DNA from: Oscillospiraceae bacterium
GTDB taxonomy: Bacteria > Bacillota > Clostridia > Oscillospirales > Oscillospiraceae
NCBI GenBank assembly: GCA_031272845.1
Contig: JAISTA010000034.1
Span: 1 to 10,350 of the forward strand
Direction: 5' to 3'
Length of the DNA: 10,350 bases
The notes beneath the pieces were generated by a model that did not search any database, had not been told where the DNA came from, and saw only the letters and a program-made list of their open reading frames with translations. Below, one piece after another: positions 1 to 5,850 of this stretch. Position 1 is the first letter of the stretch; each line of letters opens with the position of its first letter. The translations under genes and the position numbers were made by a program.

Positions 1-115
1 AACTTTTCGTTCCCGCCGTAAGATTTTCGTCTAAAAGAACACAAAGCAACGCGGCAAGCACACAGCAGGGCCGGCGGGAGCAAAGTCCCCACCCTACGCT
101 TCACCGCAAACAGCC
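1..115. other. Non-coding stretch past the operon terminator
   Basis: No supported gene is seen. A GC-rich imperfect stem lies at 73-93: on the minus strand GGTGGGG faces CTCCCGCC across ACTTTGC with two wobble pairs. It resembles in style the GTAGGG-type palindromic intergenic repeats seen in some gut Clostridia, but a copy count cannot be made from one window. What lies downstream is outside the view. Confidence 0.35.
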
Positions 116-155
116 AAAAAAACAATCCCCCGGAGGGAACGAATCCCTCCAGGGG
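116..155 (-). terminator. Intrinsic terminator at the end of the alpha operon
   Basis: On the minus strand CCCCTGGAGGGA pairs with TCCCTCCGGGGG as a 12-bp stem (one G-U pair) around a 5-base loop (127-155), followed by ATTG and seven T (122-116). Stem strength and U-run make this a convincing factor-independent terminator directly after rplQ. Confidence 0.93.
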
Positions 156-173
156 TTTACTTTATAAGGTGCA

Positions 174-515
174 CTACACCAGTTCTATTACCGCCAGCTC
201 CGCTGCGTCGCCCTGACGCGGCCCTATGCGCGTAATGCGCGTGTAGCCGCCCTGGCGATCCTTGTAGCCTTCAGCGATTTCAGTAAACACCTTGGTCGCA
301 ACGCCTTCCTTGGTGATGAAGGTAAGCGCGGCGCGGCGCGAAGCAAGAGTGTTCTTCTTGCCGAGTGTAATCATTTTTTCCGCGAGCGGACGGATTTCCT
401 TCGCGCGGGTTACTGTCGTGGTCAGCTTGCCTTTTTCGAGCAAATCAGTAACCTGCTGGCGCAGCATTGCGCGGCGCTGTGCGGTGGTTTTTCCGAGTTT
501 TCGTGTTCCGGGCAT
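174..515 (-). CDS. rplQ: 50S ribosomal protein L17
   Basis: The 113-residue protein matches bacterial L17 in its usual length, with RKLGKTTAQRRAMLRQQVTD near the start, ITTT-like KLTTTVTRAKEIRPLAEKMI in the middle and the C-terminal GGYTRITRIGPRQGDAAELA motif. L17 binds 23S rRNA near the polypeptide exit. AAGGAG lies 9 bases before the ATG, 18 bases after rpoA. It is the last gene of the cluster: a strong intrinsic terminator begins 18 bases after its TAG stop. Confidence 0.97.
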   Translation of the reverse strand: MPGTRKLGKTTAQRRAMLRQQVTDLLEKGKLTTTVTRAKEIRPLAEKMITLGKKNTLASRRAALTFITKEGVATKVFTEIAEGYKDRQGGYTRITRIGPRQGDAAELAVIELV

Positions 516-533
516 TGTTTGCCTCTCCTTTAG

Positions 534-1499
534 CTAAATAGTATCGTCTTTTCGGAGCGAAAGCCCGAGAAGCTCCAATTTTTCAATAACTTCCTCGAGA
601 GACTTCTTCCCGAGGTTGCGAACCCTTATCATCTCGTCCTCTGTTTTGCTTGTAAGCTCCGCGACTGTGTTGATATTCGCGCGCTTTAAGCAGTTAAAGG
701 AGCGGACTGAAAGATCCAGATCCTCAATTGACAGGTCTATATTCGCGGGCACCTCTCCGTCTGCTGTCGGAGCCGCCGCGAGCCGAACCATGCGGTTTTC
801 CTCTGTCTCGTTTGTAAACAGCGAGAACTGGTCAACAAGGATCTGCGCCGCCGCGCCGACTGACTCCTCCGCTGAAATTGAGCCGTTGGTGTACACCTCA
901 AGCGTCAGCTTATCATAGTCCGTTCTGTCGCCGACGCGCGTATTTTCAACGTGGTAGTTGACGCGCGCGACGGGCGTAAAGATACTGTCTATCGGTATAA
1001 CGCCGACGACCTTTGTATTCGGCTTATTCTTTGCGCTTTCGCGGTAACCGCGTCCGTGCTCCACCGTCATTTCAATGTCGAGCACAGCCCCGTCTGACAG
1101 AACGGCAATGTGCTGATCCAGGTTGATTATTTCAACGTCGCCGTCCTCGGTGATTTCCCGCCCGGTAACAACGCCCGGCCCCTCGGCGTGAAGCCGCAGA
1201 ACCTTTGGCGCGGGCTCGTCTGAATAGAGCTTTATAACAAGGCTCTTGATGTTAAGGATTATCTCCGTCACATCCTCTTTAACGCCCGGAAGCATTTGGA
1301 ATTCGTGCACGGCTCCCGCAATTTTGATCGTCGTAACGGCAGCGCCCGGCAGCGAGGAGAGCAGAACCCGCCGCAGCGCGTTTCCGAGGGTGTGTCCGTA
1401 TCCGCGCTCCAAGGGCTCTACAATAAACGTCCCGCGGGCATATGAACCCTTTTCACTGATATTTTCAATTGTCGGTGAGACAATATTTACTTTATCCAT
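534..1499 (-). CDS. rpoA: DNA-directed RNA polymerase subunit alpha
   Basis: The 321-residue product assembles RNA polymerase as a dimer and contacts UP elements and activators. The N-terminal assembly domain shows VEPLERGYGHTLGNALRR (28-44) and EHGRGY. The C-terminal DNA-binding domain shows VRSFNCLKRANI and RVRNLGKKSLEEV, with R266, N269, K272, G297, K299 and S300 matching the DNA-contact residues of the E. coli domain offset by one. The linker at about 235-250 is short and acidic. A stop codon lies directly upstream in frame, so the ATG at 1499 is the only sensible start; its AGGAGGG is rather far away (about 13 bases). The gap to rplQ is 18 bases. Confidence 0.97.
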   Translation of the reverse strand: MDKVNIVSPTIENISEKGSYARGTFIVEPLERGYGHTLGNALRRVLLSSLPGAAVTTIKIAGAVHEFQMLPGVKEDVTEIILNIKSLVIKLYSDEPAPKVLRLHAEGPGVVTGREITEDGDVEIINLDQHIAVLSDGAVLDIEMTVEHGRGYRESAKNKPNTKVVGVIPIDSIFTPVARVNYHVENTRVGDRTDYDKLTLEVYTNGSISAEESVGAAAQILVDQFSLFTNETEENRMVRLAAAPTADGEVPANIDLSIEDLDLSVRSFNCLKRANINTVAELTSKTEDEMIRVRNLGKKSLEEVIEKLELLGLSLRKDDTI

Positions 1500-1664
1500 C
1501 TAAGTAAGAGTACCCTCCTGGTAGTATTTCTGATATTAACTTATCTCTTTCACAGGTGTGGACAGCCAAAATTCGGCTGTTTGCCTTTTGCGCGCACTCT
1601 TTACTCGGCGCGCAGCCTACAAAGGCGGGGCGGGCGGCTTTTGTGCCGCGCCCCAGTATTCTTA
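1500..1664 (-). promoter_or_regulatory. Hairpin-rich rpsD-rpoA spacer
   Basis: Four inverted repeats follow one another on the minus transcript: a 10-bp GC stem with a 2-base bulge and loop ACAAAA (1654-1627), GCCT-TTGT-AGGC (1626-1615), GCGCGC around a 12-base loop (1613-1590), and ACAGCC-GAATTTT-GGCTGT (1580-1562). None is followed by a proper U-run, so read-through into rpoA is expected. The last 60 bases are AT-richer and carry AGGAGGG 13-14 bases before the rpoA ATG. No convincing promoter is visible. A role in setting rpoA level relative to the ribosomal proteins is inference. Confidence 0.45.
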
Positions 1665-2291
1665 CTATTTTGAATAAAGCTCGACGATAAGCTGCTCGTC
1701 AACGATCAGGTCAACGTCCTCACGCGCCGGCAGCGAAATAATCCTCGCCGTGCCTTTTTCGGCTGAAAACTCAAGCCATTTCGGCATCGGGCGCGAGCTG
1801 TTCGCCTCAATATTCGCCTTGAATTTCTCAAGACGGCGTGAGCCTTCGCGAAGCTCGATAACCTCGCCCTCACGCAGTGAGTAGGACGGAATGTTAACGC
1901 GGCGGCCGCCGACGTTGAAATGTCCGTGCAGGACGAGCTGGCGCGCCTCAGCGCGGCTCATCGCAAAGCCGAGACGGTAAATAACGTTGTCAAGTCTGCG
2001 CTCTAAAAGCTGAAGCAGATTTTCGCCCGTCTTGCCGGGCTTGCTTGCCGCGCGCACGAAATAAGCGCGGAACTGCGCCTCTAAAAGGCCGTAATAGCGC
2101 TTTGCTTTCTGCTTTTCACGCAGCTGCGTGCCGTATTCCGACACCTTGGAGCGTCCCTGCCCGTGCTGGCCGGGAACTGACGCGCGGCGTGTCTGGGCGC
2201 ACTTATCTGTATAACAGCGGTCGCCCTTCAAAAATAATTTCTGACCTTCTCTGCGGCAAAGGCGGCAGGAGGGTCCTGTATATCTAGCCAT
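1665..2291 (-). CDS. rpsD: 30S ribosomal protein S4, four-cysteine (zinc) form
   Basis: The 208-residue protein is full-length S4. Four N-terminal cysteines (C9, C12, C26, C31) form a zinc-binding site seen in many S4 proteins and lost in others. The S4 RNA-binding domain spans about 95-160 with RLDNVIYRLGFAMSRAEARQ and the VLHGHFNVGGRRVNIPSY motif. S4 is a primary 16S rRNA binder that nucleates small-subunit assembly and can autoregulate its operon. AAGGAGGA stands 11 bases before the ATG. In Bacillus subtilis rpsD is monocistronic, whereas here it lies in the alpha operon, between rpsK and a long structured spacer before rpoA. Confidence 0.97.
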   Translation of the reverse strand: MARYTGPSCRLCRREGQKLFLKGDRCYTDKCAQTRRASVPGQHGQGRSKVSEYGTQLREKQKAKRYYGLLEAQFRAYFVRAASKPGKTGENLLQLLERRLDNVIYRLGFAMSRAEARQLVLHGHFNVGGRRVNIPSYSLREGEVIELREGSRRLEKFKANIEANSSRPMPKWLEFSAEKGTARIISLPAREDVDLIVDEQLIVELYSK

Positions 2292-2312
2292 AACTGTTGC
2301 TTTCCTCCTTAA

Positions 2313-2711
2313 TTACACGCGGCGGCGTTTCGGCGGACGGCAGCCGTTGTGCGCGACAGGCGTTACGTCTTTGATACGCGTTACGTTCAGTCCGACAGCG
2401 CCGAGTGCGCGAATAGCGGCCTCACGGCCCGAGCCGGGGCCCTTTACAAAGACCTCAACCGTCTTGAGTCCGTGCTCCATAGCGGCCTTTGCGGCCGTTT
2501 CGGAGGCTGTCTGCGCCGCAAAGGGCGTTGACTTGCGTGAGCCCTTAAAGCCCATCTCTCCGGCCGAAGCCCAAGAAATAGCGTTGCCCTGCGTGTCCGT
2601 TACTGTTACCATTGTGTTGTTGAAAGAGGAGAAAATATGAACCGCGCCTCTTTCAATATTCTTGCGCTCACGGCGGCGCGTGCGTACCTTTTTCTGTTTC
2701 GGCTGTGCCAT
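2313..2711 (-). CDS. rpsK: 30S ribosomal protein S11
   Basis: The 132-residue protein has the S11 pattern: a basic tail (KKVRTRRRERKN, about 7-18), then VHIFSSFNNTMVTVTDTQGN, SWASAGEMGFKGSRKSTPFA, GPGSGREAAIRAL and the C-terminal DVTPVAHNGCRPPKRRRV. S11 forms the platform of the small subunit near the mRNA exit and the anti-Shine-Dalgarno region. A G-rich Shine-Dalgarno (AAGGGGGG) overlaps the rpsM stop. The spacing to rpsD is 21 bases. Nothing unusual is seen. Confidence 0.97.
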   Translation of the reverse strand: MAQPKQKKVRTRRRERKNIERGAVHIFSSFNNTMVTVTDTQGNAISWASAGEMGFKGSRKSTPFAAQTASETAAKAAMEHGLKTVEVFVKGPGSGREAAIRALGAVGLNVTRIKDVTPVAHNGCRPPKRRRV

Positions 2712-2727
2712 TTAGTCGTATCCCCCC

Positions 2728-3096
2728 TTACTTCTTCTTGTTCGCGATCGTGCGCTTCGGACCCTTGCGGGTGCGCGCGTTTGTCTTTGAGCGCTGGCCG
2801 CGCACAGGCAGACCGCGTCTGTGGCGCATTCCGCGATATGAGCCGATTTCCGTCAGGCGCTTGATGTCAAACGCGATAGTACGGCGCAGGTCGCTCTCGA
2901 CGACATACGATTTGTCAATAGCCTCACGCAAAAGCGCTTCCTGCTCGTTTGTCAGGTCGCGAACGCGTGTATCGGGGTTGATCCCGGTTTTCTCGAGAAT
3001 CTGTTTCGCAGAGGTACGGCCTATGCCATAGACATAGGTGAGGCCGATCTCGATTCGCTTTTCCTTCGGCAAATCCACACCGGATATACGTGCCAT
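2728..3096 (-). CDS. rpsM: 30S ribosomal protein S13
   Basis: The 122-residue product starts MARISGVDLPKEKRIEIGLT, has the helix-turn region YVYGIGRTSA (21-30), the RRTIAFDIKRLTEIGSYRG segment and the conserved basic tail RHRRGLPVRGQRSKTNARTR, all standard for S13. S13 sits in the head of the small subunit, contacts the P-site tRNA and bridges to L5. The ATG has AAGGCGG as a modest Shine-Dalgarno and follows an A-rich leader. It is the first gene of the classic alpha operon order S13-S11-S4-alpha-L17; the gap to rpsK is 16 bases. Confidence 0.97.
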   Translation of the reverse strand: MARISGVDLPKEKRIEIGLTYVYGIGRTSAKQILEKTGINPDTRVRDLTNEQEALLREAIDKSYVVESDLRRTIAFDIKRLTEIGSYRGMRHRRGLPVRGQRSKTNARTRKGPKRTIANKKK

Positions 3097-3242
3097 ATAA
3101 TATTCCGCCTTGTTATATTGGGTTTAGTTTTTTGTTTGTTGTTTTTGCTTTTTCCCGGGCAAAACAAGACAGCGCTGCGCATAGCAGCCGCGCGGCGTAA
3201 CGCACCTCGTTTCAGCCCCGAAAAGCCGGGAAGCAGCGGGAC
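3097..3242 (-). promoter_or_regulatory. Structured then A-rich 146-base leader of rpsM
   Basis: The rpmJ-proximal half (3242-3160) is GC-rich with several short stems: CCCG-GCTTTT-CGGG (3230-3217), GCG-TTA-CGC, and GCTGC-TATGC-GCAGC (3188-3174). The segment GCAGCG (3178-3173) could instead pair with CGCTGC (3238-3233), so two exclusive folds are possible. The second half is strikingly A/C-rich and unstructured up to an AAGG ribosome site. S4 represses the alpha operon through an RNA fold at rpsM in Escherichia coli; an analogous role here is a guess based on position only. No convincing promoter was found. Confidence 0.35.
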
Positions 3243-3356
3243 TTAGCCCTGACGCTGCTTATGCTTCGGGTTCTCGCAAATGACCATAACGCGCCCGCGG
3301 CGCTTTATGACCTTGCACTTTTCACACATAGGTTTTACCGATGGTCTTACTTTCAT
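3243..3356 (-). CDS. rpmJ: 50S ribosomal protein L36, zinc-binding form
   Basis: The gene encodes 37 residues starting MKVRPSVKPMCEKCK, the canonical L36 length. The zinc ligands of the classic form are all present (C11, C14, C27, H32). L36 is a tiny 23S rRNA-binding protein of the large subunit. The frame stays open for 53 codons upstream, but the ATG at 3356 has GAGG 7 bases before it and gives the exact family N-terminus, so the upstream part is not counted. It lies between infA and rpsM as usual, but with long spacers on both sides (205 and 146 bases). Confidence 0.97.
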   Translation of the reverse strand: MKVRPSVKPMCEKCKVIKRRGRVMVICENPKHKQRQG

Positions 3357-3392
3357 TTTCTTGCCTCGCAAACTTTTAGTTTGATATAGGGT

Positions 3393-3413
3393 ACAGGCTG
3401 TCACAAAGCCTGT
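3393..3413 (-). promoter_or_regulatory. 7-bp hairpin upstream of rpmJ
   Basis: ACAGGCT and AGCCTGT are perfect reverse complements around a 7-base loop (TTGTGAC on the minus strand), centred about 45 bases before the rpmJ ATG. A TTGACA hexamer lies upstream of it, but there is no matching -10 at the right distance, so a promoter is not claimed. The rest of the infA-rpmJ spacer (3357-3561) is GC-rich with further short stems, for example CCCGC-AAGC-GCGGG near 3499-3512, and holds no convincing gene. Confidence 0.4.
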
Positions 3414-3531
3414 GAGGTTGATGTTGTCAAGCCGCCCCGCCGTCTCGCGCAGCGCGCTTTTTCCGCAGTCCGGCCTTTTCGTGCTGTGCCGCAGTCTCCC
3501 GCGCTTGCGGGGCACGCGGCCTGCCTTGTAC

Positions 3532-3562
3532 GCAAGCCCTTCGCCCTTGGGCGGCGGCTTGC
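3532..3562 (-). promoter_or_regulatory. Hairpin abutting the infA stop codon
   Basis: GCAAGCC (3562-3556) pairs perfectly with GGCTTGC (3538-3532), and inside it CGCCC and GGGCG form a second 5-bp palindrome around AA. The first base of the stem is the last base of the infA stop codon. The following bases GTACAAGG contain no U-run, so this is not a normal intrinsic terminator. A barrier to 3' exonucleases or a partial attenuator would fit; neither is shown. Confidence 0.5.
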
Positions 3563-3780
3563 TACTTATTGCGCCAGGTGATTCTGCCGCGAGTCAGGTC
3601 GTAGGGCGAAATTTGCACCGTGACCCTGTCCCCGGGGAGTATCTTGATGTAGTGCATTCTGAGCTTTCCTGAAATATGCGCGAAAATCGTGTGTCCGTTC
3701 GGCAGCTCAACCTTGAACTGCGCGTTCGGCAGAGATTCGAGCACCTTGCCTTCTATTTCAACGAAATCTTCTTTTGCCAC
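3562..3780 (-). CDS. infA: Translation initiation factor IF-1
   Basis: The 72-residue protein is a single OB-fold (S1-like) factor that binds the ribosomal A site during initiation with IF-2 and IF-3. It matches the family over its whole length: AKEDFVEIEGKVLESLPNAQ at the start, GHTIFAHISGKLRMH in the middle and SPYDLTRGRITWR at the end. The start codon is GTG, fixed by the strict family N-terminus; AAGGA lies 11 bases upstream, and no in-frame ATG exists nearby. A hairpin begins at the last base of the TAG stop, and a long 205-base spacer leads to rpmJ. Confidence 0.97.
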   Translation of the reverse strand: MAKEDFVEIEGKVLESLPNAQFKVELPNGHTIFAHISGKLRMHYIKILPGDRVTVQISPYDLTRGRITWRNK

Positions 3781-3808
3781 AAAAACACCGATCCTTGTTT
3801 GTTGGTTT

Positions 3809-3831
3809 TGCGCCGCGACGGCGCATTTTTT
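3809..3831 (+). terminator. Terminator-like hairpin read on the plus (antisense) strand
   Basis: TGCGCCG and CGGCGCA form a perfect 7-bp stem with a 3-base loop (3809-3825), followed on the plus strand by six T (3826-3831). This is the shape of an intrinsic terminator for transcripts running against the operon. Read in the operon direction the hairpin is followed by AAAACC, so it should not stop the sense transcript. It sits between the KOW gene stop and infA. Whether it ends antisense RNA is inference. Confidence 0.45.
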
Positions 3832-3833
3832 GT

Positions 3834-4286
3834 TTAAGCCCCGGCTCCGCAGAGGTCGGTTCGCGTCTTGTAATAGTCGCGCAGCGCCGCCCGAACCTGC
3901 TTATTCGTGAGCTTGTCCTTTACTCCAAGCTCTCCGGCATCCAGCTTTTTGATGTTCTCGGCAAGCTTATAGCTCGGCGAACACACAAAGAGCACGTGCT
4001 TCACCTTTTTCTTTTTCGCGGCGTCAAGCTTGCGCGTTCTGCCGTCAGTTAAGTAAACGTATCCGTCACTCACGGATTTTATGAAGTAGAACCGGCCCTT
4101 GTCGCGTCCGCAGATATTCAGCGCAATGTCGCCCGGCGACAGTCTCGCGTTTATTTCCGCAATTTTGCCGTCAGTCACAGGCGCCGCACCTGTTATGCGC
4201 AAAAGCTCGGCCTCAAGCTCGCTGTCATTCAGCCTCAGGCTCGATTCAAATGAACTTTTGTGGTCTCTTCGGTCTGATTCGCTCAT
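3834..4286 (-). CDS. KOW domain RNA-binding protein (L14e/L6e/L27e-like)
   Basis: The 150-residue product contains a KOW motif at about 50-82 (LSPGDIALNICGRDKGRFYF, then a VYLTDGRTRKL strand), a lysine cluster KKKKVKHV (91-98), and a C-terminal helix LTNKQVRAALRDYY (127-139). This is the pattern of the L14e-like protein encoded between map and infA in many Clostridia; it probably binds RNA or the ribosome, and its exact role is unknown. Family members are commonly about 90-100 residues, so the first about 48 residues are extra and look like an acidic helical segment (NDSELEAELLRITG). No good Shine-Dalgarno precedes the ATG: the nearest GGAG is 20 bases away inside the map end, and the leader is A/C-rich. 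Internal TTG (codon 29) or GTG (codon 37) starts are conceivable. Confidence 0.85.
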   Translation of the reverse strand: MSESDRRDHKSSFESSLRLNDSELEAELLRITGAAPVTDGKIAEINARLSPGDIALNICGRDKGRFYFIKSVSDGYVYLTDGRTRKLDAAKKKKVKHVLFVCSPSYKLAENIKKLDAGELGVKDKLTNKQVRAALRDYYKTRTDLCGAGA

Positions 4287-4300
4287 TATAGTTTGTTTTG

Positions 4301-5065
4301 TTACTGCTCCACAGCGGTGAGTACAACCGCGCCGCCGTTTGTTATAAGCACGGTGTTTTCGTAATGCGCACTCCGGCTTCCGTCCTTGGTGACGACCGTC
4401 CAGCCGTCTGACAGCACCCGGATTTCGTATGTGCCCTCGTTTATCATCGGCTCGATCGCAATCGTCATTCCGGGTATCAGTCTCGGGTCGGGTCCCCGGC
4501 GCTTTTCCTCAACAAAGTTCGGCACCTCAGGATCCTCGTGCAGCTGCTGCCCCACGCCGTGGCCGATATATTCGCGCACCACGCCGTACCCCGCGCTCTC
4601 GGCCGTTTTCTGCACCGCCCGCGATATATCCGAGATTCTGTTTCCCGGTCTCGCGGCGGCAAGTCCAGCCGCAAACGAGGCTCTTGTGACCTCAATCAGG
4701 CGAAGCGCCGCTTCGTCAGCCGTTCCCGCCACAAACGTATCCGCGCAGTCTCCCACGAAGCCCTGGATCGTCGCGCCAACGTCAACCGAAACAATATCTC
4801 CGTCCTTCAGCAGCCTTTTTTTGCTGCCGATTCCGTGGATAATCTCTTCATTGACCGAAACGCAGACGTTTCCCGGGTAACCGTTGTAGTTCAGAAACGT
4901 CGGCACAGCTCCCGCGTTCCGTATAAACTCGCCGGTTTTCCTGTCAATCTCGTATGTGGAAACACCCGGATGTACAAGCGAACCCGCATACTGCCGCGCC
5001 TGCGCGGCAATTCTGCCGGCGGCACGCATTTTTTCAATTTCAGCGGCGGATTTCAGCTTGATCAT
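4301..5065 (-). CDS. map: Type I methionine aminopeptidase
   Basis: This 254-residue metalloprotease removes the initiator methionine from new proteins after deformylation. The five metal ligands of the pita-bread fold are present: D95 (SVDVGA), D106 (VGDCADT), H169 (YIGHGVG), E205 (AIEPMINEG) and E236 (HYENTVLIT). The substrate-binding H77 in EEIIHGIG is also present. Length and N-terminus (IKLKSAAEIEKMRAAG) are those of the short bacterial type Ia enzyme, with no zinc-finger extension. The Shine-Dalgarno is weak (AGAGAAG about 9 bases upstream). It follows adk and precedes the KOW gene by 14 bases. Confidence 0.97.
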   Translation of the reverse strand: MIKLKSAAEIEKMRAAGRIAAQARQYAGSLVHPGVSTYEIDRKTGEFIRNAGAVPTFLNYNGYPGNVCVSVNEEIIHGIGSKKRLLKDGDIVSVDVGATIQGFVGDCADTFVAGTADEAALRLIEVTRASFAAGLAAARPGNRISDISRAVQKTAESAGYGVVREYIGHGVGQQLHEDPEVPNFVEEKRRGPDPRLIPGMTIAIEPMINEGTYEIRVLSDGWTVVTKDGSRSAHYENTVLITNGGAVVLTAVEQ

Positions 5066-5121
5066 AATTACAACTTCTCTGGCGGCCGGAAAAGCGCGTT
5101 TTGCGCATCGGCAGCCGTGCC

Positions 5122-5757
5122 TTACTTTATTCCGAGCGCCTCAAGCACAACGGCGGTCGTCGCTTCAATGGTCGGCTGATTGTCAACAGACTTCAGCTTT
5201 CCGCGCGCGGCGTACCAGTCCTTAAGCGGCTCCGTTTCCTTGTGGTAAACCGCGAGACGATTTTTCACGGTCTCCGGCTCGTCGTCCTTTCGGATTGTGA
5301 GCGCGGCGCCGCACTTGTCGCACACGCCGTCTTTTTTCGGCGGTGCGGACTGAGTGTGATAAGTCGCGCTGCATTCGGGACAGGCTCGGCGTCCTGACAT
5401 TCTGTCAATAATCGTCTGGTCTGAGATTTCGATCGACAGCGCCGTCTCAACCTCGATTCCGCCGTCAACAAGCGCCTGAGCCTGAGCGATATTGCGCGGC
5501 ATTCCATCCAGGATATAGCCGTTTGCGCAATCCGGCTCCGCCATGCGCTCCTTGAATACGCCGATTGTAACCTCGTCGGGCACAAGCGCGCCCGCATCCA
5601 TGTACTCTTTGGCGACAATGCCGACCGGCGTGCCGTTTTTCACAGCCGCGCGAAGAATGTTTCCTGTCGAAATAGTCGGGATACCCAGCTTTTTCGCCAA
5701 AATTTCCGCCTGTGTGCCTTTTCCGGCGCCCGGTGCGCCAAGCAGAACAAGTTTCAT
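5122..5757 (-). CDS. adk: Adenylate kinase, zinc-containing LID type
   Basis: The enzyme catalyses ATP + AMP = 2 ADP in the cytoplasm. With the ATG at 5757 it is 211 residues. The P-loop GAPGAGKGT is at 7-15, the AMP-side motif DGMPRN around 84-89 contains the conserved Arg88, and the LID carries four cysteines (C126, C129, C146, C149) expected to bind structural zinc, as in many Gram-positive enzymes. An in-frame TTG two codons upstream is unlikely as start because AGGAG directly abuts it and stands 6 bases before the ATG. The AMP motif differs slightly from the common DGFPRT. It begins the adk-map block after the secY spacer; the gap to map is 56 bases. Confidence 0.97.
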   Translation of the reverse strand: MKLVLLGAPGAGKGTQAEILAKKLGIPTISTGNILRAAVKNGTPVGIVAKEYMDAGALVPDEVTIGVFKERMAEPDCANGYILDGMPRNIAQAQALVDGGIEVETALSIEISDQTIIDRMSGRRACPECSATYHTQSAPPKKDGVCDKCGAALTIRKDDEPETVKNRLAVYHKETEPLKDWYAARGKLKSVDNQPTIEATTAVVLEALGIK

Positions 5758-5787
5758 AATCAACTCCTGATCTAAAAACGGGTCTGA

Positions 5788-5819
5788 GCTTATACGGAAA
5801 ATCGCTTTTCCGTATAAGC
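5788..5819 (-). promoter_or_regulatory. Perfect 14-bp stem-loop with GCGA tetraloop between secY and adk
   Basis: GCTTATACGGAAAA and TTTTCCGTATAAGC are exact reverse complements separated by four bases. On the minus transcript the loop reads GCGA, a GNRA tetraloop. A T5 tract lies 9 bases after the stem on the minus strand and another about 10 bases after it on the plus strand, so the element is nearly symmetric. The U-run is too far away for a textbook terminator. It may be an RNA processing or stability element, a weak attenuator, or a small palindromic repeat. The structure is certain from sequence; the role is not. Confidence 0.7.
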
Positions 5820-5850
5820 CGAGTAATCTTTTTGGGTCAGCCTCGTGTGT

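Noticed and set aside
3097..3125. TATAAC/AATATA before rpsM as a -10 promoter element
   Set aside because: No -35 element at the right distance, and initiation there would begin at or inside the ribosome binding site.
3393..3440. TTGACA in the infA-rpmJ spacer as a -35 element
   Set aside because: No TATAAT-like hexamer at 16-18 bases; the nearest TATATC is 36 bases away.
3357..3515. Upstream extension of the rpmJ frame by 53 codons with a basic N-terminus
   Set aside because: L36 is 37 residues in nearly all bacteria, the ATG at 3356 has its own Shine-Dalgarno, and the extension crosses predicted hairpins.
4386..5179. Long plus-strand open frames (164 and 213 codons) opposite map
   Set aside because: They lie wholly antisense to a gene with all catalytic residues intact, have no recognisable family content, and arise readily in GC-biased coding DNA.
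5758..5763. In-frame TTG as adk start
   Set aside because: AGGAG directly touches it, leaving no spacer, whereas the ATG at 5757 is correctly spaced and gives the usual MKLVLLG start.
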